From: Polyangia bacterium
Lineage (GTDB): Bacteria > Myxococcota_A > Polyangia > Nannocystales > Nannocystaceae
Direction of reading: 5' to 3'
Assembly (NCBI GenBank): GCA_030430565.1
Contig: JAUIKS010000032.1
Coordinates: 62,001 to 126,000 of the forward strand
Length of the DNA stretch: 64,000 bases
Shown one piece after another: positions 1-10,468 of the stretch (position 1 is its first letter; each line of letters begins with the position of its first letter). The position numbers were made by a program, and so were the translations under genes. The notes under the pieces were generated by a model that saw only the letters and a list, made by a program, of their open reading frames with translations, was not told where the DNA came from and did not search any database.

Positions 1-2
1 CG

Positions 3-92
3 ATCGAGTGAGGCCTGCACGAAGCGCGCTCGGGCGTCGGCGCTCGCGTTGAGCAACAAGTCGCGGCGCGCGAGCTGGGCGAGCCAGCCCGC
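3..92 (-). other. Coding-like fragment running off the left edge
   Basis: Read on the minus strand, this stretch is open and has typical high-GC3 codon use. It encodes AGWLAQLARRDLLLNASADA followed by RARFVQASLDR and runs off the window. No start codon is visible in frame between it and the MscS gene that ends at 128, so its beginning is unclear. The RDLLLN segment recurs in a coding-like fragment near 10320-10395. Function not recognised. Confidence 0.3.
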
Positions 93-127
93 GCGCCGAG
101 CTCGGGCAGCGCGATGTCGTCCGCGCG

Positions 128-931
128 TCAGCGATCGAGGTGCACGTCGAGCTGGGGGAACGGGATCGAGATCTTGGCCTCGTCGAGCGCGTTCTTGACG
201 AGCTCCGTCGTCTTGTCCCAGACCTCCCAGTAGTGCGCGGGGTGGGCCCACACGCGGACCTGGAAGTTGACGCAGGAGTCACCGAGACCGGCCAGGAAGA
301 CCTGGTGCCCCTGGCCGCCGTCGCGATGGGGGGCGCGCGCGGCCGCGGCGTCGAGCACCTGGCGCACGCGCGCGAGGTCGGCGTCGTAGGCCACGCCGAC
401 GTCGATGTCGACGCGGCGCAGCGGGTTCGAGGTGAAGTTCTCGATCACGCCGCCGGTCGCGGTCGCGTTCGGGACGATCACGCGGCGGTTGTCGGGCGTG
501 TCGAGCGAGCAGACGAACAGCCCGATCTCCTTGACGACTCCTTCGTTCGCGCCGAGCTTCACGTAGTCACCGACGCTGAACGGCCGGAAGGTCAAGATCA
601 TCACCCCCGACGCGAAGTTCGAGAGCGTGCCCTGGAACGCGAGGCCGACGGCGAGGCCGGCGGCGCCGAGGATCGCCGCGAAGCTCGTCGTCTCGATCCC
701 GAACAGCCCGAGGCACGCGATGATCGCGGCGGTCAGGATCGTGTAGCGAAGCGCGGCGCCGAAGAACAGCGAGAGCGTCGAGTCGAAGCTCTTGGCGCGC
801 AGCGAGGCGGTGAGCCGCTGGCTGAACCAGTTGGCGACGCGGAACGAGAGCCAGAGCGCGATAAGGGCTCCGAGCACGCGGACGCCGTAGCTGATGAGGA
901 GGGGGAGGAGTTGCGTGAGTGTTTCTTCCAT
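128..931 (-). CDS. MscS-family mechanosensitive ion channel (267 aa)
   Basis: Small-conductance mechanosensitive channel of the inner membrane, expected to open under membrane tension and release solutes. Two N-terminal hydrophobic helices are followed by the pore helix, with the Gly/Ala pattern ILGAAGLAVGLAFQG, and then the FRPFSVGDYV entry to the cytosolic beta domain. The length is close to that of E. coli MscS (286 aa), so it looks complete. It is the last gene of a minus-strand run with a second MscS gene (1037-2032) and a large ATPase (2049-5546). The 105-bp gap to the second channel is the widest in that run. Family assignment is firm; the gating stimulus is unknown. Confidence 0.93.
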   Translation of the reverse strand: MEETLTQLLPLLISYGVRVLGALIALWLSFRVANWFSQRLTASLRAKSFDSTLSLFFGAALRYTILTAAIIACLGLFGIETTSFAAILGAAGLAVGLAFQGTLSNFASGVMILTFRPFSVGDYVKLGANEGVVKEIGLFVCSLDTPDNRRVIVPNATATGGVIENFTSNPLRRVDIDVGVAYDADLARVRQVLDAAAARAPHRDGGQGHQVFLAGLGDSCVNFQVRVWAHPAHYWEVWDKTTELVKNALDEAKISIPFPQLDVHLDR

Positions 932-1036
932 GACTCGTGACGTAGGTAGCCCTCCGACGGCGCGGAGGGGTTGTGGTTTTAGGTGCGTCGTGAATGGGGA
1001 GCGGCAGCCGCCTCGAGGCGCGCGGGTCGTCCGGCG

Positions 1037-2032
1037 TCACCGGCTTGGGGCGGCGAACGCCGGCGCGGAGCCGTCGGCCGATCGGTACAGGATCGCGGGC
1101 GGCCTGATCTCGTGCTCGCGGAAGGCGTTGAGCACTCGGAGGTGGATGTCGGTGGCGAAGGGCTTCTCGAAGGGCGTGTCGAGCACGTACGCCTTGAGGG
1201 TCAGCTTCACCGCGACGTAGTTCTCGTGCAGCAGCTGCGTGACGCCGACCGTGACGGGCTTGGCGAGGTACACGTATCGGCTCGAGAGCGCCGCCTCGGT
1301 GATGACCTGGCACGCGGCCGTCACGTCCTGCTCGACGCCGATGAAGAACTCCATCGTGACCTGCATGTCGAGCGCGCCGTAGTTCCCGTTCGACGTGATC
1401 TCGTTGAGGAACTTGTTGTTCGGGATCGTGACGGTGTTGTCGTCGAGCGTCTGCATGCGGACCGATCGGAGCCCGATCGCGGTGATGTCGCCGTACTCGC
1501 CGCCGAAGCTCACGCGATCGCCGACCTGAAACGGGCGGTCGAGCATGATCATGATGCCGGCGATGAACGACGCGACGACATCCTTGACGGCGAAGCCGAT
1601 CGAGACCGCCATCGTCCCGCCGATCAGCGCGAGCACGGCCTCGTCGAGGCGGAAGCTCAGGAACACGACGACCACGCCGGTCCCGACGTAGACGACGAAC
1701 TGCACGAAGGTCGCCGACTTGTGCAGGACCAGCCGGTAGTTGGCGAACTGCTCGCTCAGCTGCTCGACGAGCTCGTTGATGAAGCGGAGCCCGAGCCAGG
1801 CGAAGAACACGACGACGAGCGAGGTGAGCACGCCGCTCCAGCGGATGACGCGGGCGAACTGCGTGATCGGGTCGGCGCTGGCGTCGGCGTCGCCCTCGTC
1901 GCCCGCCGCGAGCGCGACCGCGGGCAGCAGCGTCAACAACGAGATGAGCGCGGGGCGGGCGAACACGGCGCGTCGCCACGATCGCGCCCACGCGGACGCG
2001 CGATGATACGAACGGTTGGTTTGTGCGCCCAT
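1037..2032 (-). CDS. MscS-family mechanosensitive ion channel with signal-peptide-like N-terminus (331 aa)
   Basis: A second, divergent MscS protein. The N-terminus (about residues 1-45) has Arg residues, a hydrophobic run and an AVALAA-type cleavage site, so it may be processed. Two transmembrane segments follow, then a pore-like helix (GGTMAVSIGFAVKDVVASFI) and the LDRPFQVGDRV turn characteristic of the family, followed by the beta domain with IPNNKFL. It starts only 16 bp after the stop of the upstream ATPase gene, which argues for one transcript. The two channels are not close copies, since the pore helices differ, so they may form separate or mixed oligomers. That last point is inference. 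Confidence 0.92.
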   Translation of the reverse strand: MGAQTNRSYHRASAWARSWRRAVFARPALISLLTLLPAVALAAGDEGDADASADPITQFARVIRWSGVLTSLVVVFFAWLGLRFINELVEQLSEQFANYRLVLHKSATFVQFVVYVGTGVVVVFLSFRLDEAVLALIGGTMAVSIGFAVKDVVASFIAGIMIMLDRPFQVGDRVSFGGEYGDITAIGLRSVRMQTLDDNTVTIPNNKFLNEITSNGNYGALDMQVTMEFFIGVEQDVTAACQVITEAALSSRYVYLAKPVTVGVTQLLHENYVAVKLTLKAYVLDTPFEKPFATDIHLRVLNAFREHEIRPPAILYRSADGSAPAFAAPSR

Positions 2033-2048
2033 GACAGTCAGACGGTGC

Positions 2049-5000
2049 CTAGTGGAGGATCAGGTGGCGGCGCCAGAGCACGCGCGAGACGGCGCGGAAC
2101 CAGTACCAGGTCACGTAGACGCGCCGGTGCCGGTGCTTGATGAAGCCGCGCGCGAGGCAGAAGCGGATCGTGTTGTCGACCTCGGCGCGCGAGAGGTTGG
2201 TCGTGCGCACGATGTCGTCGGTCGCGGCGTGGTCGAGCTGGAGGATCGCGCGCAGCACGAAGTACACGCTCGTCGGCTGGCTCTCGAGCTGCGCCGAGGT
2301 CGGCGGGTCGAACAGCCGCACGACGACGGCGTCGTCGCGGTCGCGGAACAGCGACGCGCGCCACCAGTAGAGCGCGACCGCCGGGTTGCCGTCGCAGTAG
2401 TCCCACAGGATCCTGTGAAAGCCGCGACGCACGCGCTCCTCCTCGGAGAGCGTGTCGTCGTCGGTCGCGCCGCGCGGGATCACGACGCCGTCGAAGCTCG
2501 GGTCGAGGCCGAGCTCGCGCACGCGTCGATCGAGCAGCGCGCCGATCGACCGCTCGTCCCAGCGCGAGAGCTCGACGACCTCGTCGAAGGTCGCGAGCTC
2601 GGCGTAGGCGCGCTGAACGAAGTGCCAGCCGGGCGAGGCGATCGCGAGGACCCACGAGATCGCGCGCGGCGATCGGCGGGCCAGGTCGATCAACCGCCGG
2701 AAGGTCTCGAGCCCGCCGATCGCGGGGCAGACGCAGTTCTGCACGTCGTCGATGCAGATGACGCGCGGCGGGTGCTCGGCGAGATGCGCGAGCAGCTCGT
2801 CCTCGCTGCAGCCCGTCGGCGCGCCGACTCCCTCGGCGACGCGCGCGAGCAGTGTTGCGAAGTCACTCTCGTCGACCGCCGCGCGGACGAGGACGACCGC
2901 GTCGCGCCCGAGCCCCCGCTGAACGCGGCGCAGGAAGGTCGTCTTCCCGATCCCGCGCTCGCCCGCGACGACCGAGATCGTCACGCGCTCCTCGGCCGCG
3001 AGCTCGAGGAGCCGCGCGAGCGAGTCGGCGTCGGAGTCCATCACCCAGGCGTCTTCCTCGAGCTGCGCGTGCTCCTCGCGGTAGGCCGAGAACGGCGCGC
3101 GGAGCTCGTCGTTCATCGGCGTCAGCGAGGCGTCCCCCACGCTCGACTCCGTCTGGCGCGCGACCTCGCGACGCATCATGTACGCGAGCACGCGCCGGGT
3201 GATCTCGAAGGCCGAGGCCTTGATGATGAGCAGGCGCATGGCCCCGCGACCGAGGAGGTAGAGGCCGCCGATCGCGGTAGCGAACGCGCCGGCGAGTCCA
3301 CGCTCGGTCTCGAGGACCCAGACCGCGATCTTGGCGTCGGTGTCGAGCGCGGCGATCCGGGCGCGGATCGTCCGCTTCCACCACGTTGTCAGCAGCGCCG
3401 CGATCGGGATAGCGAGCAGCCAGCAGGTGCTCAGCACCCAGCGGTAGATCGCGCCGCGCCCGACGGTCTCCTCGGTCAGCGAGAGCAGCAGGCCGATCGA
3501 GACGACCGTCAAGCCGACGAGGCGCAGCGAGCGGAGCCGCAGCGCGACGGTCTCGCCGTCGCCCCGCGCGCCACGGGACGCGCGGGTCGCCATCGCGTGG
3601 ACCAGCCGGATGACGAGCACCCCCGAGAGGACCCAGAGCGTGAGCGCCCACAGCAGCTCGACCGGCGGGAAGCGCTCGACGCCGACGATGACGCAGAGCG
3701 CGACGTACACCGACGCGAGCAGCAGCAGCAGCGTGTGCAGCTGCAGCAGGTACCAGGCGAGCACCGCGAGCACGTGTCGGATCGGGCCCCCGGCGGCGCC
3801 GAGGTTCTTGTGGAGCGCGCTCATCAGCGGCCCCACGCGGCGGAGCGCCCACACGAGCGCGACGAGCAGCAGCACGGCCTGCACGAGCAGCCAGACGACG
3901 CTGACGATCGACGCGGAGGCGCTCGCGCGCGCGTCGCTCATCAACTTCGGGAGCATGAGCGCGCGGTAGCGAAGCTCGAGCCGGATCTGCGCCGCCTCGT
4001 CCATCGCCTGCTGCAGCCCGCTTCGGTCGAAGCCCGTCAGCCGCGCGCGCTCACGGGCCGGCGCGAGCGCGAGGAGCTCGAGCCGCAGGCCGTTGAGCGC
4101 GGTGACCTGCTCGTGAAGCGTCGTCACCACGCCGCGCGCGACCTGGCGCTCGCGCTCACGCAGCGCTCGCTCCTCCGCCTCGAGCGCGGCGCGCAGCGAC
4201 ACGAGCGCCTCGTCGCGCTCGCGCAGCGGGAGCGCGCCGTCGAGCACGCCGGGGACGCGCGTGTGACCGCGACGGAGCTCGCGCAGCGCCTGCTTGAGCT
4301 CGGCGCGCGCGTCGACGAGCTGCTGATACACGTCATCGAAGGTCGCCATGACCTCCGCCGCGCGCTCCTCCGCCGGCCGCTCAGCGAGCGCGTGGACGCG
4401 CTCGGAGGTTGTATCGACCGCGAGCAGGCGCTGCGCGGCGTCATGCTCCCGGCGCTCGAGCTCCGTCTCGAGGTCGACGTAGCGCGCCCGCAGCTCGAGC
4501 AGGCGGGCGCGCTCGGCTGCCTGCGCGCGGGTGCTCTCGGAGGCGGCTGACTCGGCGACGGCGAGCGCCGCGTCGCGCTCGGCGGTCGCCGACGCACGGA
4601 TCGCGTCACGAGCAGCCTCTCGGCGGCGCTGCTCCTGCTGCTCGGCGGAGGGCTCCACCTCCGCCGCGTCCGTCGCCTCCGGGGCTACCTCCGTCACCGG
4701 GACGGGCCGCGTGAGCGCGAGCCGCTCCTCCACGGTCATGTCCAGCAGTCGACGGTGAACGGCGTCGAGCTCCGCCTCGCCGTCGCGCTGAACGGCGGCA
4801 GCCGGGGGCTCATCACCCGTCATCTCGTCCCCCGCGCCTGTCGCTTCGGGCGCGGGCTCCGGTCGCGTGACACGACGCAGCGACGCGCGCGTCAGCGGAT
4901 CCAGAAGGTCGAGCGTCAGCAACGCTGCGCCGCGCTCGACGGTGTCGGTCGCCGGCTCGTCGCGCTCCACAAGGAGCTCGGAGAGCGCCTGGGCCCTCGC

Positions 5001-5546
5001 GCGCGCCGTGGCGCCGGTCTGCAATTGGTGCTCGGCGTGGCGGGCCGCGTGCTCGTCGAGCACGCGTCGTCGCGTCGCGTCGTCGAGTCGGAAGAACGCG
5101 GCCCACGCGTCCGCGAGCGCCATCACGTCGGTCGGGAGCGCCTCTAGCGCTGGGGTCGCGGAGTCGAGCGCCGCGGAGTCGAGCGCCGCAGACATTCGCC
5201 GCAGCGCCGCGCTCGCGAACGGCCCGAGCTCCGCGCTCGTGAGATCGACGAGGAACAACGGGGCGGCTGGGTGCTCAGGGGCGAGCTGCCCGGTCGTGAG
5301 CGCCTGGACGAGCGTCGCGCGCTGCTCGAGCGGTGAGCGTGGCGGCTGCTCGACGCGGGGCGCGTCGGGGGACTCGGTGGGGCGCGCTTCGTCGGCGTGA
5401 CCGCTCGCCATCGGCGAGCTCGCGGGGCTGGTCTTCACGCCGTCGGGCGCGGGCTCGGCTGCCCACAGCGATGACCAAGGCGCGAGCCCGAGGAGCAGCA
5501 CGGGGACGGCGAGCGTGCGGGGGAGGGAGTAGCGAGCGACGGTCAT
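2049..5546 (-). CDS. Membrane-anchored P-loop ATPase with long extracytoplasmic helical domain (1165 aa)
   Basis: The start is placed at the ATG whose product begins with a signal peptide (MTVARYSLPRTLAVPVLLLG); the frame is open further upstream but without coding character. Residues about 30-550 are Ala/Glu/Arg-rich, helical and coiled-coil, and predicted extracytoplasmic. About 560-800 holds several transmembrane helices. The C-terminal third is cytosolic, with a Walker A motif GERGIGKTT (Lys about 868), a Walker B-like VICIDDVQN (about 933) and a winged-helix-like tail. It heads an operon with two MscS channels. E. coli MscK/MscM channels carry a similar long periplasmic helical domain fused to the channel; here that part seems to sit on an ATPase instead. 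The STAND/AAA-type assignment and any role in gating are inference. Confidence 0.75.
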   Translation of the reverse strand: MTVARYSLPRTLAVPVLLLGLAPWSSLWAAEPAPDGVKTSPASSPMASGHADEARPTESPDAPRVEQPPRSPLEQRATLVQALTTGQLAPEHPAAPLFLVDLTSAELGPFASAALRRMSAALDSAALDSATPALEALPTDVMALADAWAAFFRLDDATRRRVLDEHAARHAEHQLQTGATARARAQALSELLVERDEPATDTVERGAALLTLDLLDPLTRASLRRVTRPEPAPEATGAGDEMTGDEPPAAAVQRDGEAELDAVHRRLLDMTVEERLALTRPVPVTEVAPEATDAAEVEPSAEQQEQRRREAARDAIRASATAERDAALAVAESAASESTRAQAAERARLLELRARYVDLETELERREHDAAQRLLAVDTTSERVHALAERPAEERAAEVMATFDDVYQQLVDARAELKQALRELRRGHTRVPGVLDGALPLRERDEALVSLRAALEAEERALRERERQVARGVVTTLHEQVTALNGLRLELLALAPARERARLTGFDRSGLQQAMDEAAQIRLELRYRALMLPKLMSDARASASASIVSVVWLLVQAVLLLVALVWALRRVGPLMSALHKNLGAAGGPIRHVLAVLAWYLLQLHTLLLLLASVYVALCVIVGVERFPPVELLWALTLWVLSGVLVIRLVHAMATRASRGARGDGETVALRLRSLRLVGLTVVSIGLLLSLTEETVGRGAIYRWVLSTCWLLAIPIAALLTTWWKRTIRARIAALDTDAKIAVWVLETERGLAGAFATAIGGLYLLGRGAMRLLIIKASAFEITRRVLAYMMRREVARQTESSVGDASLTPMNDELRAPFSAYREEHAQLEEDAWVMDSDADSLARLLELAAEERVTISVVAGERGIGKTTFLRRVQRGLGRDAVVLVRAAVDESDFATLLARVAEGVGAPTGCSEDELLAHLAEHPPRVICIDDVQNCVCPAIGGLETFRRLIDLARRSPRAISWVLAIASPGWHFVQRAYAELATFDEVVELSRWDERSIGALLDRRVRELGLDPSFDGVVIPRGATDDDTLSEEERVRRGFHRILWDYCDGNPAVALYWWRASLFRDRDDAVVVRLFDPPTSAQLESQPTSVYFVLRAILQLDHAATDDIVRTTNLSRAEVDNTIRFCLARGFIKHRHRRVYVTWYWFRAVSRVLWRRHLILH

Positions 5547-5893
5547 ACTCACGCCGGATCGAGGGAGCGCGGATGGGCGCGTTGGCAGGCTATGCACACA
5601 CCTTGCCAAGTCGCGCCGAGGCCGTAATCCGCGAACATCCGGGCTGCGCGGATCCCGGGGGCGGTTCACCCGTGGCGCTTCGCCCCGGCGGGGTGGCAAT
5701 TCACGACGCGCGCCGGTGACCCTCGGCGCTGGATGCCTATACAACGCACGTGATCGTGCGCGCGGTCAGGTTGATGCACGCCGCGACATCGTCGACGACG
5801 ACGCCCGCCCCGTGCTGCGCGGCGCGGAGGCTCGCGGGCCGGCGACGTGACCGCGGGCGCCGACGCGCTGCTGGGGCGCGAGCTGTGTTCTAA
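5547..5893. other. Intergenic region with weak coding-like trace
   Basis: Between the divergent ATPase and DUF1592 genes. On the minus strand, about 5738-5840 reads AAQHGAGVVVDDVAACINLT before a TAG stop, with protein-like codon use but no clear start. It may be a gene remnant or chance. Promoters for both flanking genes should lie here; none is obvious for the ATPase gene. Confidence 0.3.
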
Positions 5894-5909
5894 ATGTCTT
5901 TTAGGATAT
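5894..5909. promoter_or_regulatory. Inverted-repeat operator candidate ATGTC-N6-GATAT
   Basis: ATGTC TTTTAG GATAT is one mismatch from a perfect ATGTC-N6-GACAT inverted repeat, set in an AT-rich island within GC-rich DNA. It lies about 45 bp upstream of the GTG start at 5955. The same repeat occurs at 12507, 20593, 24976 and 55333. A TAGCGT hexamer at 5942-5947, 7 nt before the GTG, is the candidate -10. Confidence 0.5.
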
Positions 5910-5954
5910 GTTTTTGAGGACAGTACGCGGGCGCGGCGTGGTAGCGTCGTGCCC

Positions 5955-8087
<2,133 letters not shown>

Positions 8088-8147
8088 GGTGCCGACGCCG
8101 CCCTGTGCAGCCCCCGCGCGTTCGAGATTTTCTGGAGAGAGCCCATC

Positions 8148-9605
8148 ATGTTTAAGCGTCGCACCTTCCTCACCGCCTCGGGTCTGATCGCCAGCGCCGC
8201 GATGCTGAGCGGGGTCAGCCGCGCGGCGAAGCTCGCCGCCCGCCGCCCGCGAGCCGCCGGCGCGCACCGTCGCGTCGTCATCTTCCTCGAGGGCAACGGC
8301 GTGCGCCCGGCGTGCATGTTCGACCCGCAGACCCGCGCGACCCTCGAGGGCATCGCCGGCAAGGAGATCCTCAGCAACCGCGACTACGGCCACGACGATC
8401 CGGTCATCACCCAGAACGCGCCGCTCAGCGAGGCGCGCGCGCTCGGGGCCCTCGCGGCCGGTCAAGACGAGGTCTCGCTGGTCGAGCGCGCGGCGGTGGT
8501 GCTCGGGCTGTCGTCGACCAACCTCGGCGGCGGTCACTCCACGGATCACGGGGCGCTGAGCGCCGCCAGGGCCCTCGGCGGCCCGGCCTCGGCGACCATC
8601 GAGACCGTGCTCGGCCAGATCCCCGAGGTCCGCGGGGCGACGCCCTTCGACGTGGTGCGGATCGGCACGGGGGTCTCCAACACGCCGCTCAACTACTCGT
8701 GCTGCGCCTTCGACAAGGGCAAGCCGGCGCCGGTGCTCATCGACCCGACGGCGGCCTTCACCTCGTTGTTCGGCTCGGTCTCCTCCGGCCAGGCCGGCAG
8801 CGACTTCACCCGCCGCAAGCGCCTGCTCGAGTACGGCTTAGAGGATGTCCAGCGCGAGCTGCAGGGCTTCGGCGGCTCGTCGCGCGCGCTCGAGAAGCTC
8901 GAGACCTACGAGGCCTCGCTGCTCGAGATGATCGCGCGCAACGACCAGATCGAGGGCATGAAGGACGCGCTCATGGCCGTTAAGCCGCCCGAGCCCGGCG
9001 AGCTCGACCCCGACCCCTACGCCTCGACCGCGCCGCTGGAGCGCTACGGGATCCAGGTCGACATCGCGATCGCGTCGCTGCTCAGCGGGCTGACCAACGT
9101 CCTCGTCATCACCATGGGCGCCGGCAGCTACTACTGGTCCGAGCAGTACTCGACGCTGGTCGACCTCTACCCCGGCGGGCAGATGATGGGGGGTCACGAC
9201 CTGCGCCACGCCGACACCGCGCAGTCCTACGAGGTCCTGCACGAGCTGACCGCGCGCTACGTCGCCGGGATGGCGCGGATGGCCCGCGCGCTCGAGGCGG
9301 TGCCGGAGGAGGGCGGGACCATGCTCGACAACACGCTGCTGCTGTACATGCCCGACAACGGCGAGAAGCACCACTCGAACGCCGAGGAGTGGGCGACGCT
9401 GCTGATCGGCGGCAACAACCTGGGCTTCAAGACAGACGGTCGCAGCGTCGCCTTCCCCAAGAGCGGGCACGAGAACAACCGGCAGACCTCGAACGTGTTC
9501 AACTCGGTGCTGCACGGCGTCGGCCTGCCGACGGACGACTTCGGCCACGCCAACCCGGACTCGCGCGTGGCCGAGGGCCCGCTGTCGGAGATCTGGGCGG
9601 GGTAG
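8148..9605 (+). CDS. DUF1552 protein with Tat-type signal (485 aa)
   Basis: Begins MFKRRTFLTASG, a twin-arginine signal followed by a hydrophobic segment, so export in the folded state is likely. The body contains DUF1552 hallmarks such as RRVVIFLEGNGV and GGHSTDHGALS near the start and MPDNGEKHHSN near the end. A purine-rich ribosome-binding site (GGAGAGAG) precedes the ATG. DUF1552 proteins are nearly always encoded beside DUF1592 proteins, as here. Their metal or redox role is unproven. The arrangement suggests co-transcription with the upstream gene. Confidence 0.88.
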   Translation: MFKRRTFLTASGLIASAAMLSGVSRAAKLAARRPRAAGAHRRVVIFLEGNGVRPACMFDPQTRATLEGIAGKEILSNRDYGHDDPVITQNAPLSEARALGALAAGQDEVSLVERAAVVLGLSSTNLGGGHSTDHGALSAARALGGPASATIETVLGQIPEVRGATPFDVVRIGTGVSNTPLNYSCCAFDKGKPAPVLIDPTAAFTSLFGSVSSGQAGSDFTRRKRLLEYGLEDVQRELQGFGGSSRALEKLETYEASLLEMIARNDQIEGMKDALMAVKPPEPGELDPDPYASTAPLERYGIQVDIAIASLLSGLTNVLVITMGAGSYYWSEQYSTLVDLYPGGQMMGGHDLRHADTAQSYEVLHELTARYVAGMARMARALEAVPEEGGTMLDNTLLLYMPDNGEKHHSNAEEWATLLIGGNNLGFKTDGRSVAFPKSGHENNRQTSNVFNSVLHGVGLPTDDFGHANPDSRVAEGPLSEIWAG

Positions 9606-9630
9606 GGGGCCTGCCTCTCAACGCGTTTTA

Positions 9631-9658
9631 TTGAGAGTTCGCGAAGCGCAGGTACACT
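9631..9658 (+). promoter_or_regulatory. Predicted leaderless promoter (TTGAGA / TACACT)
   Basis: TTGAGA at 9631-9636 and TACACT at 9653-9658 are separated by 16 bp and resemble sigma-70-type -35 and -10 boxes. Only 5 nt separate the -10 from the ATG at 9664, so transcription would start at or next to the start codon. There is no Shine-Dalgarno. Confidence 0.5.
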
Positions 9659-9663
9659 GCGGT

Positions 9664-10218
9664 ATGCCGACCTACTGGCTGAGCCCCAAGGCGGACATCT
9701 CGGTCCCGCTCCCAGGGTGTAGCTGCGAGCTCAGCGAGGATCTCTATGGCCTCATCGGCGGCGGCTACACGGCGCTCTTCGACGCCTTCCCGCCGGTGTT
9801 TACGCAGATTCAGAAGCTCGCGGGGGTCGACATCGACTCGCTGCTGCCGCTGTACATCAGCGCTCGCTTCACCGATAGAGACGAGATGCCGAGCGCGATC
9901 GCGCGGGTCTCCAAGCCGCTCGAGCTCGTGCGCGAGCGCTTCCACGCGCTGCGCGAGGCGCTCTTGCTGCGGCCTGGGTGGCAGCACGAGCTGATCCTGC
10001 CCGAGCGCGGCTACGCGCCGGACCGCGCGTACTTTGAGCACTTCGCGGCGCCGCCTCCCCTCAGCGAGGAGCTGGCGGAGCAGATCGAGTGGGGGCTCAT
10101 ACGCCGCGAAGACCTCAACGAGGAGCCGTCGTTTCGCGCGGACGTGGGCGGGCTGCTCCGCTTTCTCGACCACGCGAGACAGCACGGCGGGACGCGGTTT
10201 TGGTTTCTCGGGCGCTAG
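9664..10218 (+). CDS. Conserved-looking hypothetical protein (184 aa)
   Basis: Not recognised. The start is the ATG giving MPTYWLSPKADISVP, chosen because a good TTGAGA/TACACT promoter ends 5 nt upstream. The protein is soluble, acidic and mostly helical in appearance, with no signal peptide, membrane segment or metal-binding motif. Its C-terminus, FRADVGGLLRFLDHARQHGG, is well formed, and codon use is typical for this genome, so it is very likely expressed. It stands alone between the DUF1552 gene and the oxygenase-like gene at 10469, with no clear operon link. Confidence 0.7.
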   Translation: MPTYWLSPKADISVPLPGCSCELSEDLYGLIGGGYTALFDAFPPVFTQIQKLAGVDIDSLLPLYISARFTDRDEMPSAIARVSKPLELVRERFHALREALLLRPGWQHELILPERGYAPDRAYFEHFAAPPPLSEELAEQIEWGLIRREDLNEEPSFRADVGGLLRFLDHARQHGGTRFWFLGR

Positions 10219-10468
10219 CGAGGCGCGGCCGCGCCACGTCGGCGCGCTCGTCAGCCTACGTCTTACGCGAGGGCGAAAGCTCGCGCGCGAGGCATCCCGT
10301 GGACCCTCGCGATCGTGCTGTTTGGCACTCGAAGCGCAGCTCCTCGGCGGTCGGGTTGAGCAGGAGGTCGCGCCACGCGAACAGCTCGGCGCGTCTCGTG
10401 CTCCCGGTCACGCCGCTGGTTGTAGGCCGGTTTGTCGCGCTCGCGGCCTGTGGAATACTGGCGCGGAC
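10219..10468. other. Intergenic region with coding-like minus-strand remnant
   Basis: On the minus strand about 10320-10395 reads AELFAWRDLLLNPTAEELRF with normal codon use, running to a stop at 10256 but lacking a plausible start, because the frame continues under the oxygenase gene. The RDLLLN core is shared with the fragment at the left edge of the window. The plus strand ends in TACTGG (10457-10462), a possible -10 for the next gene. Confidence 0.3.

Noticed and set aside
2016-4550. 844-codon plus-strand ORF
   Set aside because: Antisense shadow of the P-loop ATPase gene, Arg/Glu/Val-rich with no motifs.
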